Under the pieces are notes generated by a model. That model saw only the letters and a list, made by a program, of their open reading frames with translations. It did not search any database and had not been told where the DNA came from. Shown piece by piece: positions 20,331 to 33,060 of a stretch of DNA of 64,000 bases (positions are counted from its first letter, which is position 1; every line of letters starts with the position of its first letter). This stretch comes from Dactylonectria macrodidyma (taxonomy: Eukaryota; Ascomycota; Sordariomycetes; Hypocreales; Nectriaceae), in NCBI GenBank assembly GCA_020744425.1, contig JAGMUV010000033.1:124001-188000 (forward strand), given 5' to 3'. Both the position numbers and the translations under genes were made by a program.

Positions 20331-21306
20331 AGAAGAAGAGAGTCGGTGTAAGTCAAAGTTCAGAGGAAAAGAAGAAGACAAGAGAAGACGGGGACGACTG
20401 ACGATGTCGGCATAGCGGGCAGGAGTTAAAGCAAAGTTAAAGTTGCGGTTAGTCGTCGAGGAGGAGGTTAAAACGAGGGGAAAAATTAATCTAGCAGGAG
20501 AGCTGGAGGGAAACCGAAATCTACACGGCGAGGACAAAAAGAAAGTTCACCTGTTACAATTTCTGATGGATCTGGATCATCGGGATAAAAGCTCTTGATT
20601 TTTCTATCTAGTGAGTAAAGAAGGGTCGGTTTTTTATACATAAGATGAATTTGGCCTCCAGGGCCGTTGTGTTAAAGAACTTGCTTTTTGGGAGACATAG
20701 ATGACACCAACCTCTGACTGGAAGTCCGGACTTCTGGATTGCCGGTCTGAACAGCGTGTCTGAACAGCTGGAAGACCTCCCTTCCGGTTTGATTAAATGT
20801 ATGACCTTGTAGTCTGTTGGATGTGACATCACCTAGGCGAGCCAGTCAGTGAGCTTTTATCTCTAATGGACATTCGCTATTGGATACGGGCCTGGTGCTC
20901 GGTCGCGGGTGCAGCTTCAACAGCAACACAAACTGTCCCGAGAGTAGTCTGGAGACGCTTAAGGACGGTGAGTAACTGGCGGAGATATCCCCGCATGCAT
21001 AAGTGCAGACAGTTAGAATCCTGGAGAGAGGAGCAGATGATAGAAGAAGGCGGGGTCTAGAAGATGGATGCGATAGTGTGTCTTAGGTCAGAAGGTAGGC
21101 AGGTTAAGCATGACATAGGAGTGAGAATAAATAGAGGTCTGAATGCTAATAGAGGAGGATAGAGTAAAACACAGCGCACATATTCGTAGCAGGACCATAG
21201 GACACAAGCAGAGAGCATCAGACTCAGGCAATTGTGAGGTCACAGCTAGTAAGGGGTCCCTTCTCGCCTCGCTGAAAGGATTGGAATTGGAAGAGCAGGG
21301 AACGCA
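20331..21306. promoter_or_regulatory. Divergent intergenic region of Helitron A
   Basis: About 1 kb lies between the divergently oriented accessory pseudogene and RepHel and must contain both promoters. A segment near 20592-20640 resembles part of the 6654-6876 insertion. No core promoter element could be assigned with confidence. Confidence 0.35.
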
Positions 21307-24300
21307 ATGATAGGACATGATGCAGACCGAGAGACCGGGGTTCTCACACCTGCAGAGCCCGATGGGGTCAACGTCCGCAGCTCGGCTGAGGAGGCAGACG
21401 AGAGGCATCGTATCGAATCAGGCAATGCAGCCGAGGATGATGAGAGGCAACAGGAGCCTCACACAGCAAAGGCTGCCTCAGCCTCGACATTTCGGTCTAT
21501 TTTGCCAAAGGAAGCGCGGAGGATAGGTGAAGATGAAGGAGGAGGAGCAGGGGCGGGATTGGGTGATTGCCGCGAGGAGTGGTCCCACGGACACAAACGG
21601 CAGGTCATCCCCGGTCTCGTCCGTCGCACCAGGATCAGGCGAGGTCGTTCAACAGCGAGGACTGATGGAGGACGTGATAGAGGACGTGATGGAAAACGTG
21701 ATGGCGGCGTCGACCGAACCAGGGCTTCGCTGCGGCCAATCCAGCCAAAGGCAACCACCGGGTTCCCCGAAACTGGAGAGCTTGTTTACCCAAGCCCTGG
21801 GCCGACTCAACGAATCCAAGAGGCTGACGCACCCGCTGAACCTGGCCGTGATGGCACGCAGAAGAATCTCGACCCGGCGGACGAGAAGGGGAACCATTCT
21901 AACCGACGCACTGGAGAACCGAGTATCCGAACTCAGGCATTCATTGCTAGGGGAGGCGCCCTGCGGACCCTACGACCTAGGGAGCTTGACCCGGAGAGAG
22001 CAGGCCTGCATCGGGGACCAGCTGATACTCCCCCAGCGCCGTTTGGGTCTAGGCGGCGCGGTGCGCGGCTGGGAGGAGCGCCAGAACAACAGGCATGGAG
22101 ACACATCGCCCCGGCGACGTCACCGGCGTCACGGGAGGTCGTGACAGTGCCAGGACCCGTCCCAGAGTTAGAGATAACATCGACCTCGAATGCATCCTGG
22201 CGAAGGAGGAGGACGACGATGAATCAGGCCGCCGGAGAAGGGCGATCAGTGAAACGGGTTCGGTCAGGCGTCCGCAAGGAAAGAACGGAAGAAGAGAGGA
22301 GAGAGGATCTTGCTAGCGTGTTGCGCTGCCTAGATGAAGAATTCGCCGAGAAGGAGCGGCTGTCCCACAACAGGGAGTGGTGTACGCCAGTCCCGCACGA
22401 GAGGAAGGTGTCCACGGCGCAGGCGTTCTACAAAGCTTTTCATGACGCCGAGACTTTGCCCTTGTGGATATGCATGGTGTGCTATCGGAAGCGCGGGAAA
22501 GGAGAGTTGGAAAGTATAAAATGGGACCGATGGCTGTCTAGGCTCACGGATAACAGCGACAATCCCTCCTCGCCCCTTTCCTGCCGCAAATGCTTCCCCG
22601 TCGGCAGCGAAGTTTTGGCCTGCCCGGAATGCATAAGTTACCTCATGAGAGGTTGTCTGTTAACCACTGCCTGGCTGCACGTTCGCTTGGGATGTGAGCA
22701 TATGTTCCTAGAGGAACTTAAAGGCCTGACCCTGGTTGAGGAGAAACTCATCAGCCTCAATTCATGCTACGGCTTCATCACGAAGTATAACGTCGTGGAT
22801 GGGCAGCGTCAGGGTGTCACATACCCCAAACACGTCAAGGGACACATCACGGTGTTCCCGAACAATGTCCAGGAGCTGGTTACCAAGGTCCTGCCTTATC
22901 CCCTCGTCAAGGTCATGGACGAGATACATGTGGCGTGGCACGGTACGCAGAAGCCGGGACCGAGCGATTTGGCGAGACTTCTGTCCGTGCGGCGTCGGGT
23001 TGTTGAGAGGGCGCTGGTTTGGCTGCAGAGAAATAACCCGCACTATCGGGACATTGAAATCAGCGAGGCCGAGATGGACAGCTGGGGAGCTCCGCCTCAC
23101 GGGGTGCCGTCGCAGATCCTTCAGCGCATGGAGCGTAACGAACCGTCTGCCTGGGAAAAGGTGCGCACAGCGCAGATCGTGCCGCCTGCGGAGCGCGGGA
23201 TAGATGATGAGGACGCTGTGGACATCGACGAAGTCATAGCCATGCTGAGGCGGGAGCAACAAGAAGAGGCCGAGTGTCGTGATCAGGAAGCGAGCCGAAG
23301 CAATGAAGCACTGTTCAGTGACGGAGACAACGGCGCAGCGAACGGAGACCGTCGGGGCGCTCAGCTCGAAAGCCCGGAGGCGGTTATCCACGAAGTCAGT
23401 TCATCCGGGATGTTTGCGCTCGACGCCCAGCCGGATGTTGCGGACGCGGAAAGGCTACGATTTGCCTGGGAAGCTGTGGGTGAGGACGAAGAACAAGAAG
23501 CAGGGCACGCAGCCGGGGAGCAGAGGAGAACGGGGGGCTGGGCAGGATCGGCATCTGTACGGCAAGGTCTTGGCCTGGAGCCATATATTTCTGTGTCTCG
23601 GGGCGACGACTTCGCCGACTCATCCGACCCCTTCTTCTTTGCAAAGACGTTCCCGAGCCTGTTCCCATTTGGCACAGGCAGCCCCCGGCTTGCAGAGGAG
23701 AGCACCATCATCGCCGGAGGCGTGGCAGAGGCCGGCATTGAGGAAGGGGCTGAGGCGTCTGCGAAGAGTATCCTGTCATCACGGAACATGAGCCTCACTG
23801 CATGGGCTGAGGCGGTACTGAGGCGCCATGGCGGCCGCTTTGCAACCCACCACGTCTTCGCCTTCCTCGTTTTCAACTTGGGCGTGAGGTCGAGGAATCG
23901 CCGGGTGAGCATGCTGAGTGTGTCGCGGAAAGATTTTCCCGCCGTGGAACGTATGGTGCGCTCCTTGGGCCGGGAGAGGTTGGAGCTGGCTCAGCGTGAG
24001 CTCGAGCTTTCCGGTCAGACCGCGGATGAGGGCATCAAGGAGCTGCTCAAAAGCCTCTCGCTATACGGCTTCCGGCAGCCGATGTCGAGGGAGCATCGCC
24101 TCAGCCTGCGACGCAAAATCAGGTCTCTCATCATCCGGTACGGCATCCCCGCCATCTGGTTCACGCTCAACCCGAACGATATAACCAGCCCGGTCAAGCT
24201 ACGACTGGCTGCATACCGAACCCACGACCCAGAAGGGGCTGAGGCTTTCTTGAGAAGCTTGGACATGGCTTACAAGCGGGCGCGACTGGCCATCTCCGAC

Positions 24301-27300
24301 CCGGTGAGCTCGGCCATCTTTTTCCACAGAGAAATCTCACTGTTCTTCGAGCACTACGTCAAGGTAGGAGAGGAGTCGGTCTTTGGCCGCGTCAGCCAGT
24401 ATTTCGGGGCCGTCGAGACCAACGAGCGCGGGGCGCTCCACGTCCACGGGCTGCTGTGGCTGCAAGGAAACATGCAACTGAGTTCGGTTCTGGCGGACGT
24501 GCGAGGCGAGGAGGGAGCCTCGTATCGTGACCGTATCGTCGAGTATGTGGATAGTGTCTTCTCCGAGGTACGTTCTCGCCATCATTACAGTAACGGCCGA
24601 GCGCGGCCCCCCAGCCCCCCTTCTAGCGAAGATAGTCTCCCCCCTAAGCTAACGGTTTCGCAATGTGAACAAGCAGGATCTCGATCAGGAGGCTTTCTAC
24701 GCCGTTCGAGCAGACAGATCGGTAACGTCAGACATATCACGACTGGTGCAGGATAGTCAACAGTTCGCTGCGTCCTTTGACGAAGAGGCTAACTTCTGCG
24801 CCGGAGCAACACAGATCCATACGCACAGCCCGACGTGCGTGAAGTACTCGTTGGGAAAGCGCGGAGGAAAAAGAGACCTCTGCCGCTTTAAGGCTCCGTG
24901 GAAGTTGGTCGAGAAGACGGCATTCGACCCGGACGGAGTGTTGCGGATCCGACGCACGCACAGCATGGTGAACCGGTGGAACAAGGCAATTGCCGTAGGG
25001 CTCCGGCACAATCATGACATCTCATTCATCGCAACGCAGTGCAAGACCATGGCGCTCGTCTACTACTTGACGAATTACGCGACCAAAGTTGAAGATCCGG
25101 TGTGGAAGCGGGTAGCGGCCGCAACCGAGATGCTGCATGCGCTGGGCGGCGAGCATGGGCAAGATCATGCGACGGATTCGGGGAGCGTGGCCAGACAGTT
25201 CCTGATGAAGGTGGCCAACCGGGTGTTCACAGAGCGACCTCTGTCACAGGTCGAGGTCGCCGCGCATCTGCTTGGATACCAAACCGACTTCTCCGGCAAT
25301 GCCGCGTGGACGTTCGCGAACGTATCCGTGCTATACTGGCACGTTTTCCGACGATGGCATCACCTGCGCCATGCGAGCGGCGAGGAGGCTGCGGACGGCG
25401 AACCAATGAACGACGCCGTGCTCGTGGAGCAGGCAGGTCAGAGAATATCCTACTTTGAGGCATACCCTTATCGCGGAGAGATGCTCCGCGGCCTGTGCCT
25501 GTACGACTACATGTCGCTCGTGACGCTGAAGCGCAGGGCCAATGCAGGAGCATCCGCCGCCGCATGGGGTGAGATACCTTTCCGAGACGCTGCGCCGTTC
25601 TCGGACAAATGGGTGCAGAGTCTGCGCCGGCCAGGCAAGCATGCTGTGGTCTGTCTGGACGGATACCTAAGCATGGACTTCTCTCAGGATGACGTTAATG
25701 GGCCATGCCACCGGAGGTTCGTACAGCGTACCTACACCATTTGAACCTCAAAATTCAAATAACCTCACTCCTCCTCCTCCTCCTCCTCCTCCTCAGCTGA
25801 CTCTGCTATTCTAGGGCTGCTGTGCAACACTTAGCTCTGTTCGTGCCATGGGAGTGCTTCCTATCCGAGTCTTCGGGTGACATCAACGATATATGGACGA
25901 GGCAGAAGGCGGCGCTGAGCCGGAGGCTCCTATTTATACTCGGCAATATCCAACTGCTCAGGCGATCAGCGGAAGATGCAAAGCGCGATGCCAAACAGTG
26001 GGCTGCGTGTTCCGGAGATGACGAACGCACGATCGGTGTTATGGAGTCAGGAGATGGTGATGGAAGCGTGAGCGACAGAGACGAAGAAGCACGAGCCGCG
26101 TACCGCTGTGATAACATCGGGAGTGCCACGCGACTGATCGATGTCTTGAGGAGCGCCGGCGATGCAAATCAGATCACGGCCGGCTCGAAGGAGCTCTCGG
26201 AGATGACACAGAAGCTCTGCCGATTCCAGTACGCCGCTTTGGGCTCAACGGCCGAGCTGCGTGCCCAGATAGCAGCCGAACGGGGCGTAAGAACCGTGTC
26301 TCTGCCGGGAGGACCGTTCACCGGGGCCGAGGTCCCAGCACAGAGGCTGCTGAAGTCTATCAAGTCACAGCAGACAAGCGCTTCGAGAGAGACAGAGAAG
26401 ATGATCCAGGGGATCCAGGGTCTGAGCAACAGAAACGCAACGCGTCGCGACGCAGCCGTAGACGCTGTACTGAGCAGGTTCGGAGAGCAAGACGTCCAGC
26501 TGACCGCTGCAGACACTGAGGAGAGCATGCTAGATCACGGCCCAACGGTAGGCGTCCGGTTCGGGCCATCGACATCCTTCCTGGCGGCGGGGAGGCAACT
26601 GGCAGAGCGCTTCACACTCAATACAAAGCAGTCGGTCGCCTTTTTACTAGTCTGCCGCCAGCTTGACCTAGTACATAGTGGCGAGAGCACGCACGGCCAA
26701 CCTGCTCCCCAGCTATGCCAGTTCATCGGCGGCGAAGGCGGAACGGGAAAATCGCGGGTCATCGAGGCGCTCGTCGAGCTCTTTGCAGGCAAGGGGATCC
26801 TAAATCGCCTGCTGGCCACAGCGACCTCGGGGACTGCAGCGGCTCGCATTAACGGCATCACAATCCACTCGGCCTGCAAGTTCTCCAAGGACGCATCGCG
26901 AATGAGCGCCAGCTTAGACAAAGGCACCGACGGGATCGGGTCCTCTAACTCATCCGATCGCTACGTCAATGGCCCAGCGCGAATGGATTGGCGGGAAAAG
27001 TACCTGCTGATCGTCGACGAGGTCAGCATGCTCGGAGCGCGCACTCTCTACATGGTGAATGAGCAGCTGTGCAGGCTACGAGGGTCTCTAAATGACTTTG
27101 GAGGTATCCCCATAGTTCTCTTCTGCGGTGACTTTCACCAGTTCCGTCCGGTGCAGGAGAGGTCAATCCTGCTCCCCAGTTCAGCCATCTCGTGGCTCGA
27201 ACAGGATTCCTTCAAGGTGGAGCACAGACACCAGCACGACAAGGCACATGCCCTACGGAAGAAATTCACCACCGTCGTCATGCTGGATGAGCAGGTCCGC

Positions 27301-28254
27301 GCCGCCGGCGACCCGGAACTGCGAAGGCTGTTGGCGCGGATTCGGCTCGGAATCCAGGACCAGTCGGATGTCGACCTGCTCAACGCTCGCTGCTACTAGG
27401 AAGGCAGGCGGATCCCGTGGGAGTCGGGCATCACGGTGGTGACACCACTCAACAGAAACCGGTGGAACCTGAACATGGAAGCCACTCTGGCCTTCCAACG
27501 GCAACATAAAGCAACACTGCGCATCTTCATATCCGACCACAAGTGGAAGGACGGCCAGCCGACGGAGGAGGATGCCCTCATGATGCTCAACCACGGCGAC
27601 GACAGCGCTATCCCAGTGCCGGCCGTCTTCATGTTCGTTCCCGGCATGCCCATAGTCGTCAACAATAACACGCACCAGGGCCTGAAGCTCGTTAACGGGG
27701 CCAGCTACACGGCCTTGGACGTCATCGTCGACAAGGTATACCCGGGACACCAGATCTCCGCTGATACGATACTCCACTTCGGCCCGCCGGCGGGGATCCT
27801 CCTGGCGTCCGAGACGACTCGGGACTTCCACTTCGTCGGCATGCCGCCCGGGACGATCCTGCTGACGCCAATGAGCATCAAGGTGGAATGCCAGCGGAAA
27901 CGGCCGTGGCAGCAGCACGACGTCACTCGGAAGGGCCTGCCGTGCACACCGGCCTTCGCGTGCACCGACTACAAGGTCCAGGGGAGAACATTGAGCCGGG
28001 TGGCACTGGAACTGCGGGGGACCAGGACAACTAACATCGATGGTGAGGCGGTGCCTAGCTAGTGCGACCCATACAGCCTATATGTGCAGCTGTCACGCTG
28101 CCCATCGCTCGACGGCATCATGCTCGTATCGAAGGTGCGGGAGAGGGATGTAGTTGGCAATAAGATACCTACTGATATGGCAGCTGCGGAGGCTCGGCTT
28201 GAGGTGCTCAGTGAGAAGACTGTCGGAGACGCTCTAAGCTGGTTGGATGGGTAA
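21307..28254 (+). pseudogene. Helitron A RepHel (two in-frame amber codons)
   Basis: Three exons, 21307-24567, 24677-25716 and 25815-28254, join in frame (introns 109 and 98 nt, GTACGT and GTTCGT donors), giving about 2,246 codons. The first 320 or so residues are low-complexity. A cysteine-rich DUF6570-like region follows (CMVCY, CRKCFPVG, CPEC), then Helitron_like_N with HUH motif LHVHG (about 1045), Y-motif YYLTNYATK (about 1215), Walker A GGEGGTGKS (about 1740) and Walker B LIVDEVSMLG. TAG occurs at 27397-27399 and 28060-28062, inside the helicase. All else is open. Closest in sequence to Helitron C RepHel. Either recently inactivated or dependent on readthrough. Confidence 0.88.
25766..25793 (+). 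repeat. (CTC)n microsatellite in intron 2 of Helitron A RepHel
   Basis: A run of CTC triplets forms an extended pyrimidine tract upstream of the TTCTAG acceptor at 25811-25814. Confidence 0.8.
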
Positions 28255-28520
28255 TAACATATACGACCTATATGATTGGGGTGGGCTAGGAAGAAGGGAA
28301 AAAAAAAAAAAAAGGCTTGGTTAAATAGAACGTATGGTAAAATAAACACAGTGTTCGTTCCCAGCATTCACAAAGCAATTATGAGTAGTGCATAGAGAAA
28401 TTATGTGGGAAGAATAGAAAGTAGTAGGGTTCTTATAGAGATCGTGAGCGTACGAGCCAAGCATAGTAAGGACACGGTGTTGGAAGAACCGAGAGTTCCC
28501 CCTCAGTTTTAGGACTAAGA
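28255..28520. other. Helitron A downstream region
   Basis: It holds an A-rich run (about 28300-28313) and no recognised gene. It ends at the 8-bp target site GACTAAGA (28513-28520) of the following MITE. Confidence 0.4.
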
Positions 28521-28932
28521 CAGGCTTTCTATCCATATTCCATACTCCATACAGGCCCGTATGGAATATGGAATATGGAGTGCACCTCGTATGGAAGCTT
28601 ATTCCATACGTATGGAATACAAAAAATGACGTCATCTCTCACACTGCCACTATCGTAAAGAATCAGGTTTGGGAGCTCTGCAATTCAGTAATTGTACAGT
28701 GGTTTGCCTGCTGTCGGCTGCAGACAGAGCTGTGATTGAAGTATGAAACAGCATACACGATGGGTTTGGGATCACTCTGAAACAGACTGCAATAGCGGGG
28801 ATAATATTTTCCGGAATAATCCATTATTCCATACGTATGGAATACAGACGGCCCGTATGGAATATGGAGTATGGAGTATGGAGCATTCCATACTCCATCA
28901 CTTATTCCATACGAGTATGGATAGAAAGCCTG
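28521..28932. mobile_element. hAT-type MITE (412 bp)
   Basis: The terminal inverted repeat CAGGCTTTCTATCCATA is perfect over 17 bp at both ends. The flanks are identical 8-bp direct repeats GACTAAGA (28513-28520 and 28933-28940), as expected for hAT insertion. Inside, many TTCCATAC/GTATGGAA motifs make long palindromes near both ends. It has no coding capacity, so it needs a transposase from elsewhere; the hAT at 14466-17538 has different ends. Confidence 0.92.
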
Positions 28933-28940
28933 GACTAAGA

Positions 28941-29496
28941 TTAAAGTTTGAAATCCTACGATTAAAGTTTAAAGTCCTAGCTACGATCACTTAAAGATAT
29001 AAGGCCCCAAGGGCCTCTCATTGCGATCATAATAATTTAACCGTGAATAATTACAATCATTCTACAAGAAGAACTGCCTTTTGTCGGATATGAGGGTGGT
29101 AAGTCAAGATGAATGTAGAACAGATCAGTGATTGATTCAACTCTGTCTCGTCGTCTTCTTCCTTCCTCGTCCTCATTATATTCGACGAGACGAGGCTGTG
29201 ATACTAGACCTGCCGAACCTGCAACAGATCTGTAACACCACTCTGACTCTCGTGGTGCACTCTTGTGACAATCTGGGTAGGGGCATATGCAACACCTTTC
29301 ATCAAAGTGCACTCATCATCCCTGTGCAATCCAACAACACACGGAAGGGAGATTATGAGCGGCCAATATAGGTATAAAGCGAGCTCGAGGCATACCCGCC
29401 ACCAATCAGATTGGAGGATAGGAAGACGTTAAAGACTAGGGGGGCTCTCTGCCAATTCGAAGACGACGAGCGGGCCAATCAGAGCGAAGCTCTTAA
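28941..29496. other. Region between the MITE and the Helitron B 5' module
   Basis: Contains a repeat of ATTAAAGTTT-type phrases right after the MITE and a small palindrome GGCCCCAAGGGCC near 29004. No gene recognised. Confidence 0.35.
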
Positions 29497-29975
29497 GTTC
29501 GGGGGCAACGGCATAAGACCTCTCGTCACAGGGGAAGGCGCACGTCCGCCGGGGTACGTTGGAAGTTGGAAGCTGGGCGTGATGGGCAAGTTGGCGGCTC
29601 CCTTGCGCTGAGTAGCCTTTCGGCACGAAGCTTGCAACAAGAGCCTGTGTGGCTGTTTTACTAGTGGGTTGCTGCACGTGTTGAGAAGAGGGCGCGGTTT
29701 TAAGTGGCCGGCTCTGGGTGGGTGGATGAAGAGACTTGGCCAATAGGGCGTGTGTGTGTGTTACCTTCGTTTTGCGTAGCCAATAAGACGTATGCGGAAG
29801 GCTTTGCGGAGCAGGCGCCAATTTGAGTGGCACGATTTGAAGAGTTTAATGCGGAACCAAGAGACCTAGTCAATAGGGTGAGGGTCAATAATTGAGACAG
29901 GGATCAGGGGACTGAGACTAGCAGAGATGAATCAGTCGCAATGCCAAAGAGGGAAAATTGTCAATTTGAGTGTGA
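29497..29975 (+). repeat. Helitron B 5' module, copy R1
   Basis: About 480 bp, recurring at 50287-50840 (R2) and 54283-54760 (R3), and partly at 55953-56192 (R4). Diagnostic phrases are GGCGCACGTCCGCCGG, GTAGCCTTTCGG and CAATAGGGTGAGGGTC. Other copies include the hairpin CCTTTCG-TAC-CGAAAGG, which R1 has lost. Confidence 0.8.
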
Positions 29976-30138
29976 GAAGCTGCCATGCCAAGATGTCCTG
30001 GTGTTGAGATCATTGGACTTTATCACTCGCACTAGTGTTGAAACCACACTCTTACTTCCCCCATATATCAATCTGTAAGTTTTCCAAACCCAATACAAAA
30101 GCCCAAAAAAAAAATACCACACACTATCACTAGTTATA

Positions 30139-31671
30139 CTAGACTACTTGAAGTCTCTTTGTCGGATGTCTCTTGTTCCTGCCAGCTGGCTCGGTAGTTG
30201 ATGACCTCATATTAGGACGAACGGAGGATCGGAGTGTAGCAGATATGTTAGGTGATCGAGAGTCTTCGTTTTCCTTCGCTTCACCTTCTTCATGGTTATC
30301 GTTTTCATCAGAGTCTACGGATGTTAAAGGGGAGACCGGCGACCCTGCAATGACTGGAGATGTTGCGGTAGTCACCTTAGACCTCCTGAGTCTCTTGGGG
30401 GCGGGATTGTTTGAACTGGACGGAGATGATTGAGATGCGGAGATTGCGGGCCTTTTGTTCTGAGATGGAGTAGCGGGCTGTTGGGATGGACTTCTCTGCG
30501 ACGATTTTGATGATTGTGGCTGTGACTGTTGCGCCTGTGAACCTTTCTTTGAGGGAGACTTGAACATAGACCTCATTGCTGCGAAGCCGCCAGCTTGGGA
30601 TGGGCCAGGTTCGGTTTTAGAGGGGGAGACTGTGTTAGAAGCAGGTACAGGTGGCGTGCTCTTGTCCGGAAACGTCCAAGAGTCGGGAACGACAATGAAA
30701 ACATAGTCCTTCTCATCAGCCAGGGGGGCAGCCACCATAAGACGATGGTCAAGCAGACCAACTATCTTGCCGACGCAGTTGAAGGGAACACCTGGAACAA
30801 ACTGTGTATCTTTCCTATCTGCCATCTTCTTGCAGAGGAGAGAGAATGGTAAAGCGCGAATAGGAAAGAGAATAAAAACTTGAAAGGGGTGGAAACCTTT
30901 GAAAGGGCTCTTTGATGGCTGGCCCGGCGTGATGTAGGTACAGCACTGGATAAATGCACAGCATCTCAGCTGCGCATCATCCAACTGCGGGACAGAGTCC
31001 TTGATCAAGTGGGTTTGACCTGTCCCGAGAACCTGCCCGGTCAAAGAAACAATCGGTTGGATAAGTGGAAATCCCTCACCATTGCAAAGAGTTCGTGGGT
31101 CAATGCTGATAGTTACATTAGTGGCAAGCGCGATAGTGGAACTCGAGCTAAGGGAAATTGATAAGTCTGCTTACGCTTGGTATCCAAAGTCGCGTATGAG
31201 AACAACTGGAACCTTGTACACTTCGCCGTCACCATCTTCATCGCTGAAAACATCAGGCTCCCGTAGCACCCACTCCAGTGCGTAGGGGTGTACTTTGCCA
31301 GTGAAATGGAACCACTGATTCTCCCACTCCGATTCAACAATCTGCTGGTTATAGACAGAGAGGTTGAGACTAAAGTAAATCGGCAGTGGATCAGGGGATC
31401 GATACCCTTCAGGACGCAGCACAGAATATTCAGGCAGTGTCATATAGGGAGGGGGTGGAAGGAAAACCCTGCCAAGAGCTTCAACATTAAGGCTCTTTAT
31501 GAGTTGTTCATCTGGTGTAGGAAACCGCGTTGGGGTATCCAGCTGACCAAAAAAGGACATGGTCATATCACTACCAAGGTTTTTCTGAGAGTCATGAGGC
31601 ATGCGCGGAGGGGGATGGCCGCTAAGAGTGGAAGTTGAGGTAGAATTTGAGGTAGAAGTAGATGAAGACAT
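30139..31671 (-). CDS. Helitron B accessory protein (putative OB-fold ssDNA-binding)
   Basis: Two exons, 31671-31175 and 31105-30139, are joined by a 69-nt intron (GTAAGC...ATCAG) and give 487 residues. Start at ATG 31671 (MSSSTSTS). The first half has two beta-rich segments, around YFSLNLSVYNQQ and around FNCVGKIVGL with DYVFIVV, that I read as OB-fold-like. The second half is a Ser/Pro/Lys-rich disordered tail with KRLRRSK and NKRHPTKR, plausible nuclear localisation signals. It is transcribed away from RepHel. Homologues occupy the same place in Helitrons A and C. A single-strand DNA-binding role is inferred from architecture and from RPA-like genes known in some plant Helitrons, not shown. 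Confidence 0.75.
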
Positions 31672-31735
31672 GATATATTGAACTAGCAAATGTTTCGAAA
31701 AAAAAAAAAATGGGAGAGCAGTTAAGATTACGACT

Positions 31736-31740
<5 letters not shown>

Positions 31741-31784
<44 letters not shown>
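31741..31784. repeat. (GA)n microsatellite
   Basis: An uninterrupted GA run lies upstream of the accessory gene start. On the coding strand it is a CT-rich tract, often found near fungal promoters. The duplicate at about 50952 has only a short GA run. Confidence 0.9.
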
Positions 31785-31787
<3 letters not shown>

Positions 31788-32366
31788 AGTAATTGGAAGA
31801 TAAGCCTGTAAGATTGGCATGCAAATGTACAGAACAAAGAAGAAACACATCTGATATTTATAATCGATTAAAGGATATAGTACCTATATACAATGCGAAG
31901 ATTGATACCACTTGGTAAAGACACTGTATTTCATTGCGCAGAGAGGATGTGGCATCGCCGATCTCCATCCAACATTTTCAGCCAAGAGCTACGATCCCTG
32001 CCGATGTGGATACTCGCACAATTGAATTGATCAATTAAGATCAATGGTGAACAGATCTGCTTTTTCCATGAGTACAAAGGATTGGCCAAAACGTCAGCAC
32101 ACATGTCGCCGATCGCAGTAAAGCGTCTTGAGGTAAGAACCTTGATGCCTGTCAAGTGGATACTTGCACAGCGGAATTGACCAATCAACGTAGCTGTTGA
32201 ACAGAATTGCTTCTTCTATGATTACAAAGGATTGACTAAGAAATTAATGCATGAAAAAAGGAAGAAAAAAAGAAAGTATGAGAGCTGAGCAGTATTTGAT
32301 AGGTAGATGAAATAACGTGGTGTGTATTATATCAATCACATAAGTGCCCATCGATGTTACCATTAC

Positions 32367-32760
32367 AACGAAAGAGGGTGAAGGGATATTTTGATCTATT
32401 GGTATATCAATACTGCAGCGACCATATGAATAAGAGGGTGGAGGAGTATGATACCGTATTGGTATACCGGTGTAATGGCATTCCGACTAGATAATGGGAT
32501 AAATAATCAAGCCCGATGTTATTAATGTTAGAAGAATAAGAGGGTGTAGGAGTATGATGCTCTACTGGTATACCGGTGTGATGATGCTCCGGGGGGATGA
32601 TGGGATGAATAATCAAGCACAGAAGTTAATCATCACGAAAGTAAGAGGGTGGAGGAATATGATGCTCTATTGGTATACCGGCGTGATGATGCTCCGAGTA
32701 GATGACGGGATGAATAATCAAGTCGGATATTGGGATGAAATTGGAAGAGTAAGGAAGACC
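32367..32760 (+). repeat. Minisatellite, period about 105 bp, about 4 copies
   Basis: Units begin with TAAGAGGGTG at 32431, 32537 and 32642, with a truncated first unit near 32367. Each contains TTGGTATACCGG and GGGATGAATAATCAAG phrases. Repeats are diverged, without constant spacer/repeat alternation, so this is not a CRISPR array. Confidence 0.85.
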
Positions 32761-33060
32761 ATGGTGGGATAGAGCTATCTTTTATTGGTAGGGGGTTAAG
32801 ATAATGACGATAGACGATATTGTCATATAGTTTGATAGGTATAATAGAGATAAAGATGACGTGGGAGTATCGGGATAGAATCGGATCAAGAGCAGAGTAG
32901 GACAGGTTGGTGTGGGAGAATCGATCTCTGCCCCAGAATGTACCGATCACAAAACAGCATTGTGAATGGCATCAACCTTTATCGTTCATATTTATAATGC
33001 TATTTGGCTTAATACACATGATTACGCACTCTAAGAATACACTACACACACTATGTTGTA

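Larger units (their letters stand above)
18106..28520 (+). mobile_element. Helitron A (3' end not located)
   Basis: This is a large Helitron carrying a MYND-finger remnant, a divergent accessory pseudogene and a RepHel gene. The 5' boundary is set by the break in hAT sequence and by ACAGGAGAGGCAAACCG, shared with the start of Helitron C (40427). A 5' hairpin GCAAACCG/CGGTTTGC (about 18114-18133) and GCCTTGAGGAACGAAG (18143-18158) follow. The inverted partner of that 16-mer, present at the C 3' end, was not found after 28254, so the 3' end is uncertain. The end given is the left edge of the MITE target site. Confidence 0.7.
31672..33060. promoter_or_regulatory. Divergent intergenic region of Helitron B
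   Basis: This carries the promoters of both Helitron B genes. It includes the (GA)n tract, a diverged ~150-bp duplication (about 31940-32090 and 32095-32215, sharing GCCGATC, GTGGATACT and TACAAAGGATTG phrases) and a 105-bp minisatellite. The accessory-proximal part is duplicated at 50841-51297. Confidence 0.45.

Noticed and set aside
21527..22144. Alternative 205-codon frame within the N-terminal region of RepHel A
   Set aside because: It overlaps the low-complexity start of RepHel A. It might reflect an old frameshift, but no homology to B or C supports it.
32367..32760. Possible CRISPR-like array
   Set aside because: Whole 105-bp units repeat with divergence throughout; no short constant repeat with variable spacers, and the genome is eukaryotic.
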